Below are positions 1-8,022 of a stretch of DNA of 37,720 nt, piece by piece. Every line of letters begins with the position of its first letter. The stretch's first letter is position 1. The notes beneath the pieces were generated by a model that saw nothing but the letters and a program-made list of their open reading frames with translations, had not been told where the DNA came from and ran no database searches. Both the position numbers and the translations under genes were made by a program. This DNA comes from Pseudozobellia thermophila (GTDB lineage Bacteria; Bacteroidota; Bacteroidia; Flavobacteriales; Flavobacteriaceae): assembly GCF_900141855.1 (NCBI RefSeq), contig NZ_FQYU01000017.1, positions 1-37,720 on the forward strand, read 5' to 3'.

Positions 1-338
1 ACTTTGGCCGTTATTAAGACAGAGACCCCTTATTGCATAGGGGTACTGGAATAAAAGATAAAAAAAACAAACCATAACAAAGCTCACAAAATAGTAGAGA
101 GACCCGTACCACAAAACAACGTGGGTGATCCAGGAAACCGGAATCACATCTTTATAGCAAGTGGCCGGGTCTATTATAGCTTATAACCATACAGATGCTG
201 GTGAACCCTAATAAAAAAGGTGTATCACAAATAGGATGCGGAGCAAGTTATTTTAAAATAAAAAAGGTGGTTTAAGGCAAAAAGAAAATATTGATTAACT
301 TTAGAGAACTGGACTATGGCTTTTCATAGGATACAATG
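1..338. other. Spacer downstream of the GIY-YIG unit, with LR3 repeat copy A
   Basis: This gene-poor stretch follows the stop of the GIY-YIG gene in its reading direction. Bases about 152-330 are a diverged copy (LR3) of 30152-30285. The boundary of the next unit to the left is probably the ACAACG-like motif near 117-122. A minus-strand reading frame opens at the ATG complement at 73-75 and runs off the left edge; it could be the start of the next cassette gene, but 25 codons are too few to call. Confidence 0.5.
152..330. repeat. LR3 repeat, copy A
   Basis: Near-identical to 30152-30285: both share the runs AAGTGGCCGGGT, GGTGAACCCTAATAAAAAAG and TTTAGAGAACTGGACTATGG. Copy A has roughly 50 extra bases between two AAAAAAGGTG motifs, which looks like slippage or deletion between short direct repeats. 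In both copies the repeat ends just before the 3' boundary motif of a cassette-like unit (ATGTTAGCC here, ATTGTTGTGC in copy B). Confidence 0.75.
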
Positions 339-989
339 TTAGCCACCGTATTTTTCTTTCAGTTCAAGCTTTTTAATTCTCGACCTTATAGCTCCTCCAT
401 TTCTCCCAAAAATTTGGCTCAATTCCGCTACTGTTTTTCCTTCGCAAAATAACTTTTCCAATTGCTCGTCAGTTTCCACTGTCCACTTTTCATAAGCATT
501 TTTATTCTTTGCTTGCTTTTCTGCTTTTGAGTAAGCTTTTTTTGCTCCACGTTTTCCTTTCAGATTATATTTCGGATTTAGCTTTGCATATAGTCTCTCT
601 TCAAGTTCCTTTCGTCCCAAGTCAACCACAATGTATGATAAAGTCAAATGATTTTGAATTCGGTCGTTAAGCATCAATTCGATTTCGTCTGCAAAACTTT
701 TTTTTGAGGTTGCCTTTTCGTAATTCGGATGTTCCGAATAATGGGTATTTCCTAAATTTCGCCTTACTGTATGGTTTTTAGTATTGAGAATATCGTTCAT
801 TCGTCCGCGAATACTTCCCGATTCTCCAACGTAGCATATTTCTCCTTCCTCTCGAAATAGATAAACTGCTGATTGATTCGGAAAAGAATTTGCCCAATCT
901 CTTGTTAATTCAATTGGTTTTCTTTCAGATTCAATTATGAGTTTGTGCTCAAGCTTTAGCAAGTATTCTTCTATTTCGGTTTTTGTCAT
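339..989 (-). CDS. GIY-YIG domain protein with C-terminal helix-turn-helix
   Basis: The 216-residue product carries a GIY-YIG nuclease-like fold: AVYLF (41-45) stands for GIY, YVG (53-55) for YIG, followed by the basic RGR segment (61-63) and a late LNPKYN motif typical of the family. A linker rich in K and A leads to a C-terminal helix-turn-helix (about 168-211, WTVETDEQLEKLF ... GGAIRSRIKKLEL) like the DNA-binding tails of DNA-processing enzymes. It probably binds and nicks DNA; the substrate is unknown. It is a solitary unit bounded by a perfect private inverted repeat, GTTAGCCACC (338-347) and GGTGGCTAAC (1011-1020), and its stop codon lies inside the left arm. Roles in repair, mobility or defence are all possible. 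Confidence 0.8.
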   Translation of the reverse strand: MTKTEIEEYLLKLEHKLIIESERKPIELTRDWANSFPNQSAVYLFREEGEICYVGESGSIRGRMNDILNTKNHTVRRNLGNTHYSEHPNYEKATSKKSFADEIELMLNDRIQNHLTLSYIVVDLGRKELEERLYAKLNPKYNLKGKRGAKKAYSKAEKQAKNKNAYEKWTVETDEQLEKLFCEGKTVAELSQIFGRNGGAIRSRIKKLELKEKYGG

Positions 990-1010
990 TTATTCCGCTG
1001 ATTTTTATAT

Positions 1011-1020
1011 GGTGGCTAAC
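1011..1020. repeat. Private terminal inverted repeat of the GIY-YIG unit
   Basis: GGTGGCTAAC here is the exact reverse complement of GTTAGCCACC at 338-347 on the other side of the gene. This is the format expected if the cassette start and end are joined as one site in a circular intermediate. Confidence 0.7.
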
Positions 1021-1022
1021 GG

Positions 1023-1286
1023 CCAGACGGCTATGGCGAGTTGCGAGGTATGCTTTGCATACCTTGGCAAGGGGTCGCCATTAGACGCACATTCGCTATA
1101 GGCGGTGATGTCGATGGTACCGACCGCGAACGGCTCCGTCCGAGTTTTCTTGGATTGAATATAGCAAATTTTATGGGCGAATGTGAAGTCGTACTGTCTG
1201 GCCGATGGTCGATGGTAGGAAAAAAAGGTAGGGCGGCGGCCTCGACCGCCCGGTTTTTTACGGGCCGGAGGTATCATCGACCATCG
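1023..1286. repeat. LR1 palindromic element, copy A
   Basis: Full-length copy of a ~265-bp repeat also found at 11387, 29199 and 32097. It folds into nested stems: GGCCAGAC pairs with GTCTGGCC, TATGGCGA with TCGCCATT, CACATTCGC with GCGAATGTG, GGTATGC with GCATACC. A separate hairpin at the end has arms GATGGTCGATG and CATCGACCATC around a GGGCGG/CCGCCC inner stem. It sits between the gene-proximal TAACGG and the rest of an attC-like stem (CTCGGCTATGAG), so it appears inserted into that site. It contains no gene. Confidence 0.85.
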
Positions 1287-1408
1287 GCTCGGCTATGAGT
1301 AGTTGCGTGGTTTAGCACTTAACTTTACAAGTACACACCAAACTGAAAATCCGCGAGGATTTTCAGAAGTAGGCGAAAACAAGCAATTACTTATAGCCAA
1401 TGTGCCTG
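1287..1408. repeat. attC-like stem-loop (LR2 family), copy a
   Basis: GGCTATGAGTAGTTGC near the left side pairs with GCAATTACTTATAGCC near the right side through Watson-Crick and G-T wobble pairs. The loop holds an inner hairpin AAAATCCGCGAGGATTTT. The site is split from its gene-proximal core by LR1 copy A and followed directly by an IS1182-derived element. Confidence 0.65.
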
Positions 1409-1957
1409 TTGCACAAGTTAACGAAAAAACAACATAGGATCAAGGCGATCTTAACGTTGCGTTGTTAGTTTTAGGTATGCAGGGAAAAAAGGATTACCAA
1501 GAAAAACTGTTCGCCCATTTCCAGTTGAGCGAGCGAATCCCCGAGAACAATTTCTACAGGCGGTTAAAGGAGGTTTTGGAACTCCGGTTCCTTTACGGCC
1601 TTACCGAAGGCTATTACGGGAACAGCGGCCAAAAGAGCATAGACTCGGTGGTCTTCTTCAAGCTCTGCCTTGTAGGCTATCTGGAGAACATCATCAGCGA
1701 CCGCAAGCTTACAAGGTGATGCACCTCTCGGCCATAGCCTATAATCTTAAAAAGTACCTGAAGTTCGAACAGAAACGCTCAAAAAGCGGGGCGGGACGGC
1801 TTGATTTGGCAGCCTTGGTAAAAAGTGCGCTTCAATACTTGTTCGGGACTTGCATAAAGCATCGAAATTGGGTGCCTCGATTCTGATACGACATAAAAAA
1901 AGCCTCGTAAAGAGGCTTATATGAATCCGTTTTTTTGCTTTTCAATGGCTTGTGCAA
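1409..1957 (+). mobile_element. IS1182-derived non-autonomous element, copy 1
   Basis: The element is bounded by inverted termini TTGCACAAG (1409-1417) and CTTGTGCAA (1949-1957). Inside are the 5' and 3' ends of an IS1182-like transposase joined by an internal deletion, then a terminator-like hairpin (GCCTC ... GAGGC). It is the longest of the series, with shorter versions at 3082 and 27338. It lies between the attC-like stem and the CGGGTACCATTGTTGG motif before the next gene. Confidence 0.75.
1477..1886 (+). pseudogene. IS1182-family transposase, internally deleted
   Basis: The first ~80 codons (from ATG at 1477) match the N-terminal DUF772-type region of IS1182 transposases (YQEKLFAHFQLSERIPENNF, then SIDSVVFFKLCLVGYLENII). 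After RKL the frame stops. One frame over, the C-terminal region resumes (MHLSAIAYNLKKYLKFEQK ... ALVKSALQYLFGT) and ends at 1886. The whole DDE catalytic centre is missing, so it cannot encode a transposase. At least one full-length relative must have existed in the genome. Confidence 0.75.
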
Positions 1958-2033
1958 CGGGTACCATTGTTGGCAACCGTGTTTTCTCCGGTGTAGGCTT
2001 TCAACGTTAAAGATTAGGGCTTTTTTTTAAGTT

Positions 2034-2882
2034 TCAATCGGGTTTTTTCAAATTCAAATAACCTCCGGCCCTGTTCAATTTTTGAACATTTTCAAATACT
2101 ATTTCACTTATTGTCCGGGACTCGGATTCATTTATCTTGATTAGGCTGACGATTGAATCTTTTTGCTTGACACCATCAAATTTATCGATTAACGAGCCGG
2201 TTATTTCTCCCTTAATCGGTTTGCTTTTGCTATCGGTTATTGTGGAATAAATAACGCTTGCCGTTACAAATGAACCGAGAGATGTGGGATGTAGGTTATC
2301 GTCTTGATACAGTTCCAATTGGCCATCAGCTTTCAAAATGTCCCTCCATGTTTTGCTGACGGGCGCGAGTTCTAAATCCAGTTCTTTTGCTATTTTCATG
2401 TATGAATAGTCCAAGATCTCTCCGTCGATCGGAGGTACATTGTTTCTTGGATACAATGAGATAATCAAGGTTTTAGCGCCTTTTTCTTTGATTAATGAAT
2501 CAAATTCTCTAACGGTTTCATAGAATGACTCGCTTTCTCTTACTCTTTGAAGTCCGTTCACAACATAATTTTCGCCGAACGTGCTTTGTTCGTTGAGCAC
2601 TACGAAGTCCCAATTCACTGAATCCAGTGCTTTTTCGACAATTCCGTCGTTCAGATGGTCTCTTAGGGTGTAGCCGCCGAAAGCAATTAATTTTGTTTTA
2701 AGTTCATTTCCGTTTTCATAGGCGATTTTCTCTAGCATTTCCGGCATGTTGTTGTAATAGATGCTACTGTTTCCAACGAGCAGGATATTTAATGGCTCTG
2801 TATTATTTTGATTGCAGGCAAAAATAATAGTAACGGATAACGTTAATAAGCCTACTAAGGTTTTCTTATTAAATCCGTTCAT
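2034..2882 (-). CDS. SGNH/GDSL-type hydrolase lipoprotein
   Basis: The N-terminus is a lipoprotein signal (hydrophobic stretch ending IIFAC), so the enzyme is probably anchored in the envelope. The mature part begins with LNILLVGNSSIYYNN, the G-N-S block of the SGNH fold with serine as nucleophile, and has VVLNEQ in the middle and DNLHPTSLGSF near the end, supplying the Asp and His of the triad. It resembles the DUF4886-like branch; the ester substrate cannot be predicted. Length (282 aa) fits a complete single-domain enzyme. The solitary unit is bounded by GTTGGCAACC (1969-1978) and GGTTGCACAAC (2946-2956), which are near-perfect inverted repeats. Confidence 0.8.
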   Translation of the reverse strand: MNGFNKKTLVGLLTLSVTIIFACNQNNTEPLNILLVGNSSIYYNNMPEMLEKIAYENGNELKTKLIAFGGYTLRDHLNDGIVEKALDSVNWDFVVLNEQSTFGENYVVNGLQRVRESESFYETVREFDSLIKEKGAKTLIISLYPRNNVPPIDGEILDYSYMKIAKELDLELAPVSKTWRDILKADGQLELYQDDNLHPTSLGSFVTASVIYSTITDSKSKPIKGEITGSLIDKFDGVKQKDSIVSLIKINESESRTISEIVFENVQKLNRAGGYLNLKKPD

Positions 2883-2952
2883 TCAATTTTCCTTTTTTAT
2901 GTGCAAGAGGTTTGTTTTACCCTTCATTTTGAATCGAGCTAACATGGTTGCA

Positions 2953-3081
2953 CAACGTGTTTGTATAAGATTAGTTGCGTTGTTTAAGCACCTAATTTAG
3001 CAAATGCAAACCGAATAGAAAATCCGCGTGGATTTTCGTAAGTAAACCAGCACTAGCAATTATTTTTATACGGTGTGCCTG
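2953..3081. repeat. attC-like stem-loop (LR2 family), copy b
   Basis: Starts with CAACGTGTTTGTATAAG directly at the unit boundary. GTATAAGATTAGTTGC pairs with AGCAATTATTTTTATAC, and the loop has the hairpin AAAATCCGCGTGGATTTT. This copy lacks LR1, showing the uninterrupted CAACG-TGTTTG junction into which LR1 is inserted elsewhere. Confidence 0.7.
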
Positions 3082-3422
3082 TTGAACAAGTTAACGAAAA
3101 AACAACATAGGATCAAGGCGATCTTAACGTTGCGTTGTTAATTTTAGTTATGCAGGGAAAAAAGCATTACCAAGAAAAACTGTTCGCCCATTTCCAGTTG
3201 AGTGAGCAACCTGAAAAAGTACCTGAAATTCGAACAGAAACGTTCCAAAAGTGGGGCGGGACGGCTTGATTTGGCAGTCTTGGTAAAAAGTGCGCTTCAA
3301 TACTTGTTCGGGACTTGCATAAAGCATCTAAATTTGGTGCCTCGATTCTGATACGACATAAAAAAAGCCCCGTAAAGAGGCTTATATGAATCCGTTCCGT
3401 GGAGAATCAACGGCTTGTGCAA
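3082..3422 (+). mobile_element. IS1182-derived non-autonomous element, copy 2
   Basis: Termini are TTGAACAAG and CTTGTGCAA. The transposase start (ATGCAGGGAAAAAAG) is retained, but the deletion is larger than in copy 1: the N-terminal remnant stops after TTCCAGTTGAGTGAGC and is fused to the C-terminal remnant at AACCTGAAAAAGTACCTG. The 3' hairpin (AAGCCCCGTAAAGAGGCTT) is intact. Confidence 0.75.
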
Positions 3423-3450
3423 CGATTACCATTGTTGTGTGTAGTGCATT

Positions 3451-6006
3451 TTACAAAAATTCTGGTAATTCAGGGTCTTCCAATTCCTTTTGAAGTCCCA
3501 TTTGTATATATGCTCTTTTAATTGCATCAGATGCTGTTTTTAATTTTTTACTAAATGGATGAAAAGTTAAACCAGTTTTTACGGTACTATTAAGTTCATC
3601 AAGTGCTTTCTTTTTATCACTTTTATTATTTATCCATTTAGTAATATATCTGTATCTACCCGCACAATAAATATGATATGCTATTTGTTCTTCTTTACCA
3701 ATTTCCAAAATTAAAGACTGGGCAATAGCATCGGCTTCAGTTTTATATTCTAGAGCACTATGTTCATTTTCAGAGGCTAGAGCTTGTTTATAGAGCAAAT
3801 TACATTTTGCTGTTTTTACATAAGTTGAGTTGGGTGAAAGGGATTCCGCTTGTGAAATATAATTTTCGGCAAGTTTTAAATCTCCACCTTTGCCTTCTAC
3901 TTCTAACGAACCATATTGAAGCCAAAAATGATGGTCAGATTTAAAATATTCGGTAATAGATTCATAAACATCTCTTGCTAAATTTATATCACTCTTAAAA
4001 CGTCGATATAGTTGAGCGTGATTGATTAATGCTTTGTATAAATTAAATATTCTGGAAGGACCTCTTGATTCAATCAATTCAGGTGCTAATACTGAGAGCA
4101 CGCGAATATATGCTTCTTTTAAAATATTAGGTTCTACACAATATTTGATTATGTAGTCAGCTAATATCCTATGACGAAGCATAAATCTGTTATTAGTACT
4201 ACCTACACTAATAACAGTTCCCTGCAATACTGTTTCTAAGTAACCTAAGGCTTCATTCTGTGGTGATTTAGAAAAACCTACAAAATCTTGTTTACTATTT
4301 GTGAAACCGAGCTCTGTGTTTAGAGCAATACATAGAGTTAAGACCTTTGCTTCATAAGGTTTTAACGATTTAAATTCATCTTTTATAATTTCATTAAAAG
4401 AATTGCCATTTGTGGCTTCTTTCATAGCAATTAAAATTTGTCTATGAGCCCGATTTTTGAATTCTTTAATTCTTTTATAACTTGACATTCCACTTAGTTT
4501 ACCTAGCAGATTATAATCATCTAATTTTGCTATAATCAAATTAATTTCATCATCATCCAGATTTGGAATTTTGAACTCCTCATTAATAGCTACATCAGGA
4601 TTTATATATTGTTGAAGCAAATCGATATAATTTGTTCTTATTGATAGTATAATTAGAGGTGTATATTCCAATTCTTGATTCAAAGACTTAATTAGCCAAG
4701 GAAGTTGAGTAATTACATTCTTTGAATTGTCAAAAATTAAAACAGCTCTTTCATCGATAGCAGAGAGGACATCTATTATTTCATCTTTTCTAGGGATAAA
4801 ATCAGAATATGAAAGAAATACCGTTCTACCTTTTTGAGAAAGTGAGAATCCTACACGTTTAAGAATAGTTGATTTTCCAGAACCTGCATAACCAATTATG
4901 CTAATCACTTTTGTTTTTTCATCTTTCTTTTTTGAAGTAAGATATGTTTCTGAAGATTCAACAATTTTATTTGAAATTGTTCTTGGAACGTCAAGGTTTA
5001 ATAAAATATCATTCCATCTTGGTGAAGTACCAGTTAAAAATCCTGACCTTTCCTGAATTGGTCTAGATTCAGTTGGAACACGATTAAAGCATTTTGCAAA
5101 TTGGACAATTGATTTTTTAGAGATATTTGCAATTTCTGCGTACTCAAAAATGCTTAAAAGGTTGGGGAATGTTTTTTTTAGAATTTCTTCTTTAGTTGGT
5201 AATTTATCTTGAATACTAGTTAACCAATTCAAAAAATCACCAGTTGTTCCACTAATGTGATGGACATTATAATTAGTTTTTAGATTTGATACTTTTATTG
5301 GTGAAAGACTAGGCGTTATTAAAAAAGATTTAGGTCTTCGTTCCTTCAAACCAAATCGTGCATCCCTCGCAACTATGTATCTCTCAAATAGAGGCTCATT
5401 CAATTCCGTGCCAATAAAAATCGTTGGCAGGATTGAATAATCATAAACAAATTGTCCGTAAAGAGGTTCGTGAGTTAGTTGTGCTTTAGCATATTGCTGT
5501 GGTGAGAAAATTACTTCGTCAGGGTCACAAGGTAGTTTTCCGTGTAAATATATGATTTGATTCCTTTCAAGTGATTGGTCTCTTTCTGAGTACTGGTCGA
5601 GTGGATATTGAAGTTCTTCAATACTTTTATTTTCTTTACGATAAGATTTAGTCAGAATATCGTCAATGTTAGTCGTATAAATTTTAAACCAATACGGAAG
5701 AGTTATTTTTCTGTATTGGTCTGGTATTTCAGAACTTAGCAAATTTGATTCTAAAAATTCTTTTTTAAGATGTTTTTTTATTCCAGCTTGCATAAATGCT
5801 TGGTACATCTCAGGTAAACTAGTATCATCGTAGTCACCATCTATTTCTAAAAATTCCCAAATCTTTTTTCCTAGTTTCCATCCTGTAGGGAAGTTTTCAT
5901 TGTTTTTATTCTTTGCATCGAATGAAAAACCTGAGCCTAGAAATAAGACAACTTTATTTGAACTTAATTGTCGGATTAAATATTTTTCGTCGTCTTTTTT
6001 AAACAT
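3451..6006 (-). CDS. SIR2-STAND NTPase, candidate anti-phage defence protein
   Basis: The 851-residue protein begins with a SIR2-like NAD-binding domain: VVLFLGSGFS (19-28), TTNIDD (111-116) and a putative catalytic histidine in YLHGK (H155). A P-loop NTPase follows, with Walker A GYAGSGKST (372-380) and Walker B-like AVLIFDN (421-427). The C-terminal third is helical with TPR-like features (for example DLKLAENYISQAESLSPNS). SIR2 effectors fused to STAND NTPases occur in Avs-type defence (AVAST type V architecture), where phage sensing triggers NAD+ depletion; that role here is inferred from domain order. The AT-rich solitary unit has 13 of 14 matching terminal inverted bases, GTTGTGTGTAGTGC (3434-3447) and GCATTACACACAAC (6034-6047). 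It could instead be a related SIR2 defence family. Confidence 0.82.
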   Translation of the reverse strand: MFKKDDEKYLIRQLSSNKVVLFLGSGFSFDAKNKNNENFPTGWKLGKKIWEFLEIDGDYDDTSLPEMYQAFMQAGIKKHLKKEFLESNLLSSEIPDQYRKITLPYWFKIYTTNIDDILTKSYRKENKSIEELQYPLDQYSERDQSLERNQIIYLHGKLPCDPDEVIFSPQQYAKAQLTHEPLYGQFVYDYSILPTIFIGTELNEPLFERYIVARDARFGLKERRPKSFLITPSLSPIKVSNLKTNYNVHHISGTTGDFLNWLTSIQDKLPTKEEILKKTFPNLLSIFEYAEIANISKKSIVQFAKCFNRVPTESRPIQERSGFLTGTSPRWNDILLNLDVPRTISNKIVESSETYLTSKKKDEKTKVISIIGYAGSGKSTILKRVGFSLSQKGRTVFLSYSDFIPRKDEIIDVLSAIDERAVLIFDNSKNVITQLPWLIKSLNQELEYTPLIILSIRTNYIDLLQQYINPDVAINEEFKIPNLDDDEINLIIAKLDDYNLLGKLSGMSSYKRIKEFKNRAHRQILIAMKEATNGNSFNEIIKDEFKSLKPYEAKVLTLCIALNTELGFTNSKQDFVGFSKSPQNEALGYLETVLQGTVISVGSTNNRFMLRHRILADYIIKYCVEPNILKEAYIRVLSVLAPELIESRGPSRIFNLYKALINHAQLYRRFKSDINLARDVYESITEYFKSDHHFWLQYGSLEVEGKGGDLKLAENYISQAESLSPNSTYVKTAKCNLLYKQALASENEHSALEYKTEADAIAQSLILEIGKEEQIAYHIYCAGRYRYITKWINNKSDKKKALDELNSTVKTGLTFHPFSKKLKTASDAIKRAYIQMGLQKELEDPELPEFL

Positions 6007-6111
6007 ACTTCATATTAGTTTTCGGTTGTTCGGGCATTACACACAACAACTGTATATATGTACAATTACACAGATACCTCTTTATGCGGGTATAAAAGCA
6101 ATAGCTAGCGC

Positions 6112-6196
6112 TAGCCAAACCCACACGAATATAAAAATTCTTACAATTTTGTTTTTGCAGAAAAGCGTAATCCTTTTAAAATGAGGTGGCTTGTGT
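6112..6196. repeat. Direct repeat DR-6k, copy 1
   Basis: About 80 bases starting TAGCCAAAC and containing CACGAATATAAAAATTCTTA, AGAAAA and AATCCTTTTAAAAT are repeated in the same orientation at 6481-6566. The two copies bracket the small membrane protein gene. A 12-bp palindrome GCTAGCGCTAGC lies at its left edge. Confidence 0.8.
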
Positions 6197-6391
6197 TTAT
6201 TTGGTTTTCATCATTTTTAAAATGCTAATTAGTATAGCTATACCTGAAATCACAGTTAGTAAACTAACCATCAATTCCATGAAATTCAGTACATAATAAT
6301 TCTCATAAAAACTTATCGTAATCCTTTTTCCGCCAAAAATGTGTGTCACAAGTAAAATTGAAAACAATAGTATCTTTTGTTTTAAATTCAT
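6197..6391 (-). CDS. Small two-helix membrane protein
   Basis: The 64-residue product is almost wholly hydrophobic, with predicted membrane helices at about 5-22 and 38-59 and a short loop KRITISFYENYY between. No family is recognised. It is the only reading frame between two direct repeats of about 80 bp, which resembles a minimal cassette. Small size and lack of motifs leave coding status moderately uncertain, but the translation looks like a genuine inner-membrane peptide. Confidence 0.5.
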   Translation of the reverse strand: MNLKQKILLFSILLVTHIFGGKRITISFYENYYVLNFMELMVSLLTVISGIAILISILKMMKTK

Positions 6392-6480
6392 ATCTAAAAA
6401 TTTTGACTATTAAAAAAGGCATTGAAATAAGTGTAATTATCCATTACAATATCATCAAAGTTGACATCTTTTAATTTCTT

Positions 6481-6566
6481 TAGCCAAACACCCACGAATA
6501 TAAAAATTCTTACAATTTTGTTCTTACAGAAAATCGCAATCCTTTTAAAATAAGGTGGTTTTATGT
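6481..6566. repeat. Direct repeat DR-6k, copy 2
   Basis: Same-orientation copy of 6112-6196 with a handful of substitutions. The two copies could delete or duplicate the intervening 64-codon gene by recombination. Confidence 0.8.
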
Positions 6567-6588
6567 TCGGTAGCAGAGGGATTGTAGC

Positions 6589-6681
6589 GGGTGTTGTTAA
6601 ACATCCCCCGCCCTTCGGGCACCCCCTTCAAAGCCTGCACGGCGCTTGTCGAAGTGGGGGATTTGCAGGGTGTTGTTTTAA
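6589..6681. repeat. Palindromic insertion flanked by direct repeats
   Basis: GGGTGTTGTT occurs at 6589-6598 and again at 6668-6677. Between them ATCCCCC pairs with GGGGGAT around a GC-rich core containing CCCTTCGGG. It lies immediately 3' of the NTF2-like lipoprotein gene and slightly overlaps its end, so it may also act as a transcription terminator, although no T-run follows on the minus strand. Confidence 0.5.
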
Positions 6682-7166
6682 TGATTCTGTAAGGTCTCAA
6701 ATACTATTTTCCAAGAATCATCCGGTTGCCTTTTCCAATTAACAATATAGGTGCCGGTGTTTTTAATCGTATCCAAACTTTCCTTATTAATAAAAATCTC
6801 ATTAAAGGTGTTGTAAGATATGGCCATGTCTTCCGAAGGTATAATTGTGGGCCTTCCACGATCAACGAGCCGTACATCGTATTTTTTGTAGATCCGTTCC
6901 CACTGTGCCCTTAAGGAATCTTTGGTCAAATTTTGAATGGGCGAATCAGGATAAATAGCCACGTAGTTGTCGGCATAAAAATCGATCCAATCGTAACCGA
7001 ACCTTTCATAGACAGCGTAAAGGCTGTCCACTTGTTCGGTTATCAGGGCCCTTAGTTCAGCGTCGGATGTTTTGGTAGCGGGCACGGGCTTTTCGTTGTT
7101 TTGGCATCCAATGATTGCAAATGGAATTAGGATCAATAACGAGGATAGTACTTTTAGGTTTTTCAT
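6678..7166 (-). CDS. NTF2-like (SnoaL/DUF4440-type) lipoprotein
   Basis: A lipoprotein signal ends at AIIGC, followed by a low-complexity linker (QNNEKPVPATKTSD). The rest (about 35-162) has the cone-shaped NTF2 fold signature: an opening helix with DSLYAVYERFGYDWIDFYADN, then beta strands ending in SWKIVFETLQ. Such domains occur in ketosteroid isomerase-like enzymes and non-enzymatic binding proteins; no catalytic pair is evident, so function is open. Its base composition is closer to the right-hand core genes than to the AT-rich cassettes. It begins a block of host-like genes. Confidence 0.7.
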   Translation of the reverse strand: MKNLKVLSSLLILIPFAIIGCQNNEKPVPATKTSDAELRALITEQVDSLYAVYERFGYDWIDFYADNYVAIYPDSPIQNLTKDSLRAQWERIYKKYDVRLVDRGRPTIIPSEDMAISYNTFNEIFINKESLDTIKNTGTYIVNWKRQPDDSWKIVFETLQNH

Positions 7167-7312
7167 ATGGATTTGTTTTGATAGAAAAAAAGAAAGTGGT
7201 CGGTGCCATTAAGTTACTGATAATTAACGACATGATAAAAAAAACAAAGAGGTGGGCCAAACGGCCCGTGTAGGGTGTACCTTGAACCGGCAGCTAAAAA
7301 GTACGGGGATAC

Positions 7313-7921
7313 TTAAGAATGTATCCGGTCGGGGCTTTTTTGTTTTTCGGATGCTACCTTCAATTCCATTAAATTCTTCCGTAGCCCACTATCCAATTTC
7401 TTTTGAAAATACTTGCCAAAGAGCTTTGGGAATACGCCCTGCAAACTCTCTTCGACATAAACCCTTGTTTTATCCCCTTCATCCCGGAAAAACCAATTGT
7501 GTACGGCACTGGCCCCAAAGGTTTTTCCCGTCCAGCCGAATTTCTCCCCAGGTTCAATAGTGTGGATCCGTGAAGTAAACGACAGTCCCCCGGCCTTCCA
7601 TTCGAACTCGGCCCCTTCCCTTAATTCCCCTTTCAGGTGGGATTCCGTAACCTCTGTCTGCCACTGGGGCCAGTCATTTATTCCCGTCAGTAGTTCCCAG
7701 ACCTTCTGTCTTGGCGCATCTATGACCAGGTCGTCGTGTGATTTTACAGGTGCATCCTGATTGATCGGAATATTCATGTCTTCGGTTTTAGTTACTAGTT
7801 CTGACGATGTATAATTCTCAAACGCTATGCTCGCACTTACAAAAAGGGCGGTCGTTACCACGACCATCGGCAAAAAGGCATAAAAAATCAACTTTTTCAT
7901 GGTGCCATCCATTGATTTCAA
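7313..7921 (-). CDS. Membrane-anchored SRPBCC (polyketide cyclase-like) protein
   Basis: Residues about 9-33 form a membrane anchor (LIFYAFLPMVVVTTALFVSA). The remainder is a START/SRPBCC domain: DLVIDAPRQKVWELLTGINDWPQWQ opens the fold, and the WTGKTFG and HNWFFRDEGDKTRVYVEE strands line the cavity. Members bind lipids or other hydrophobic ligands; no ligand can be inferred. An in-frame second ATG (residue 8, MKKLIFY) is a plausible alternative start, because the signal-like segment starts there. The gene belongs to the GC-richer block of the array. Confidence 0.75.
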   Translation of the reverse strand: MKSMDGTMKKLIFYAFLPMVVVTTALFVSASIAFENYTSSELVTKTEDMNIPINQDAPVKSHDDLVIDAPRQKVWELLTGINDWPQWQTEVTESHLKGELREGAEFEWKAGGLSFTSRIHTIEPGEKFGWTGKTFGASAVHNWFFRDEGDKTRVYVEESLQGVFPKLFGKYFQKKLDSGLRKNLMELKVASEKQKSPDRIHS

Positions 7922-8022
7922 AGGTTTTTCAAGGCAAACGGCTACGGCGACAAGGGCATACGGCTTCCCCCCTTTTCACCTGCCCGATCCCTATGTATAT
8001 ATTTCCGATGGAAGTTACCGGC

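Noticed and set aside
1005-1277. Minus-strand 90-codon frame within LR1, echoed in the LR1 copies at 11378 and 32223
   Set aside because: The frame repeats only because the DNA repeat does. Its start and length change between copies and it lies across obligatory palindromes, so conservation is at the DNA-structure level.
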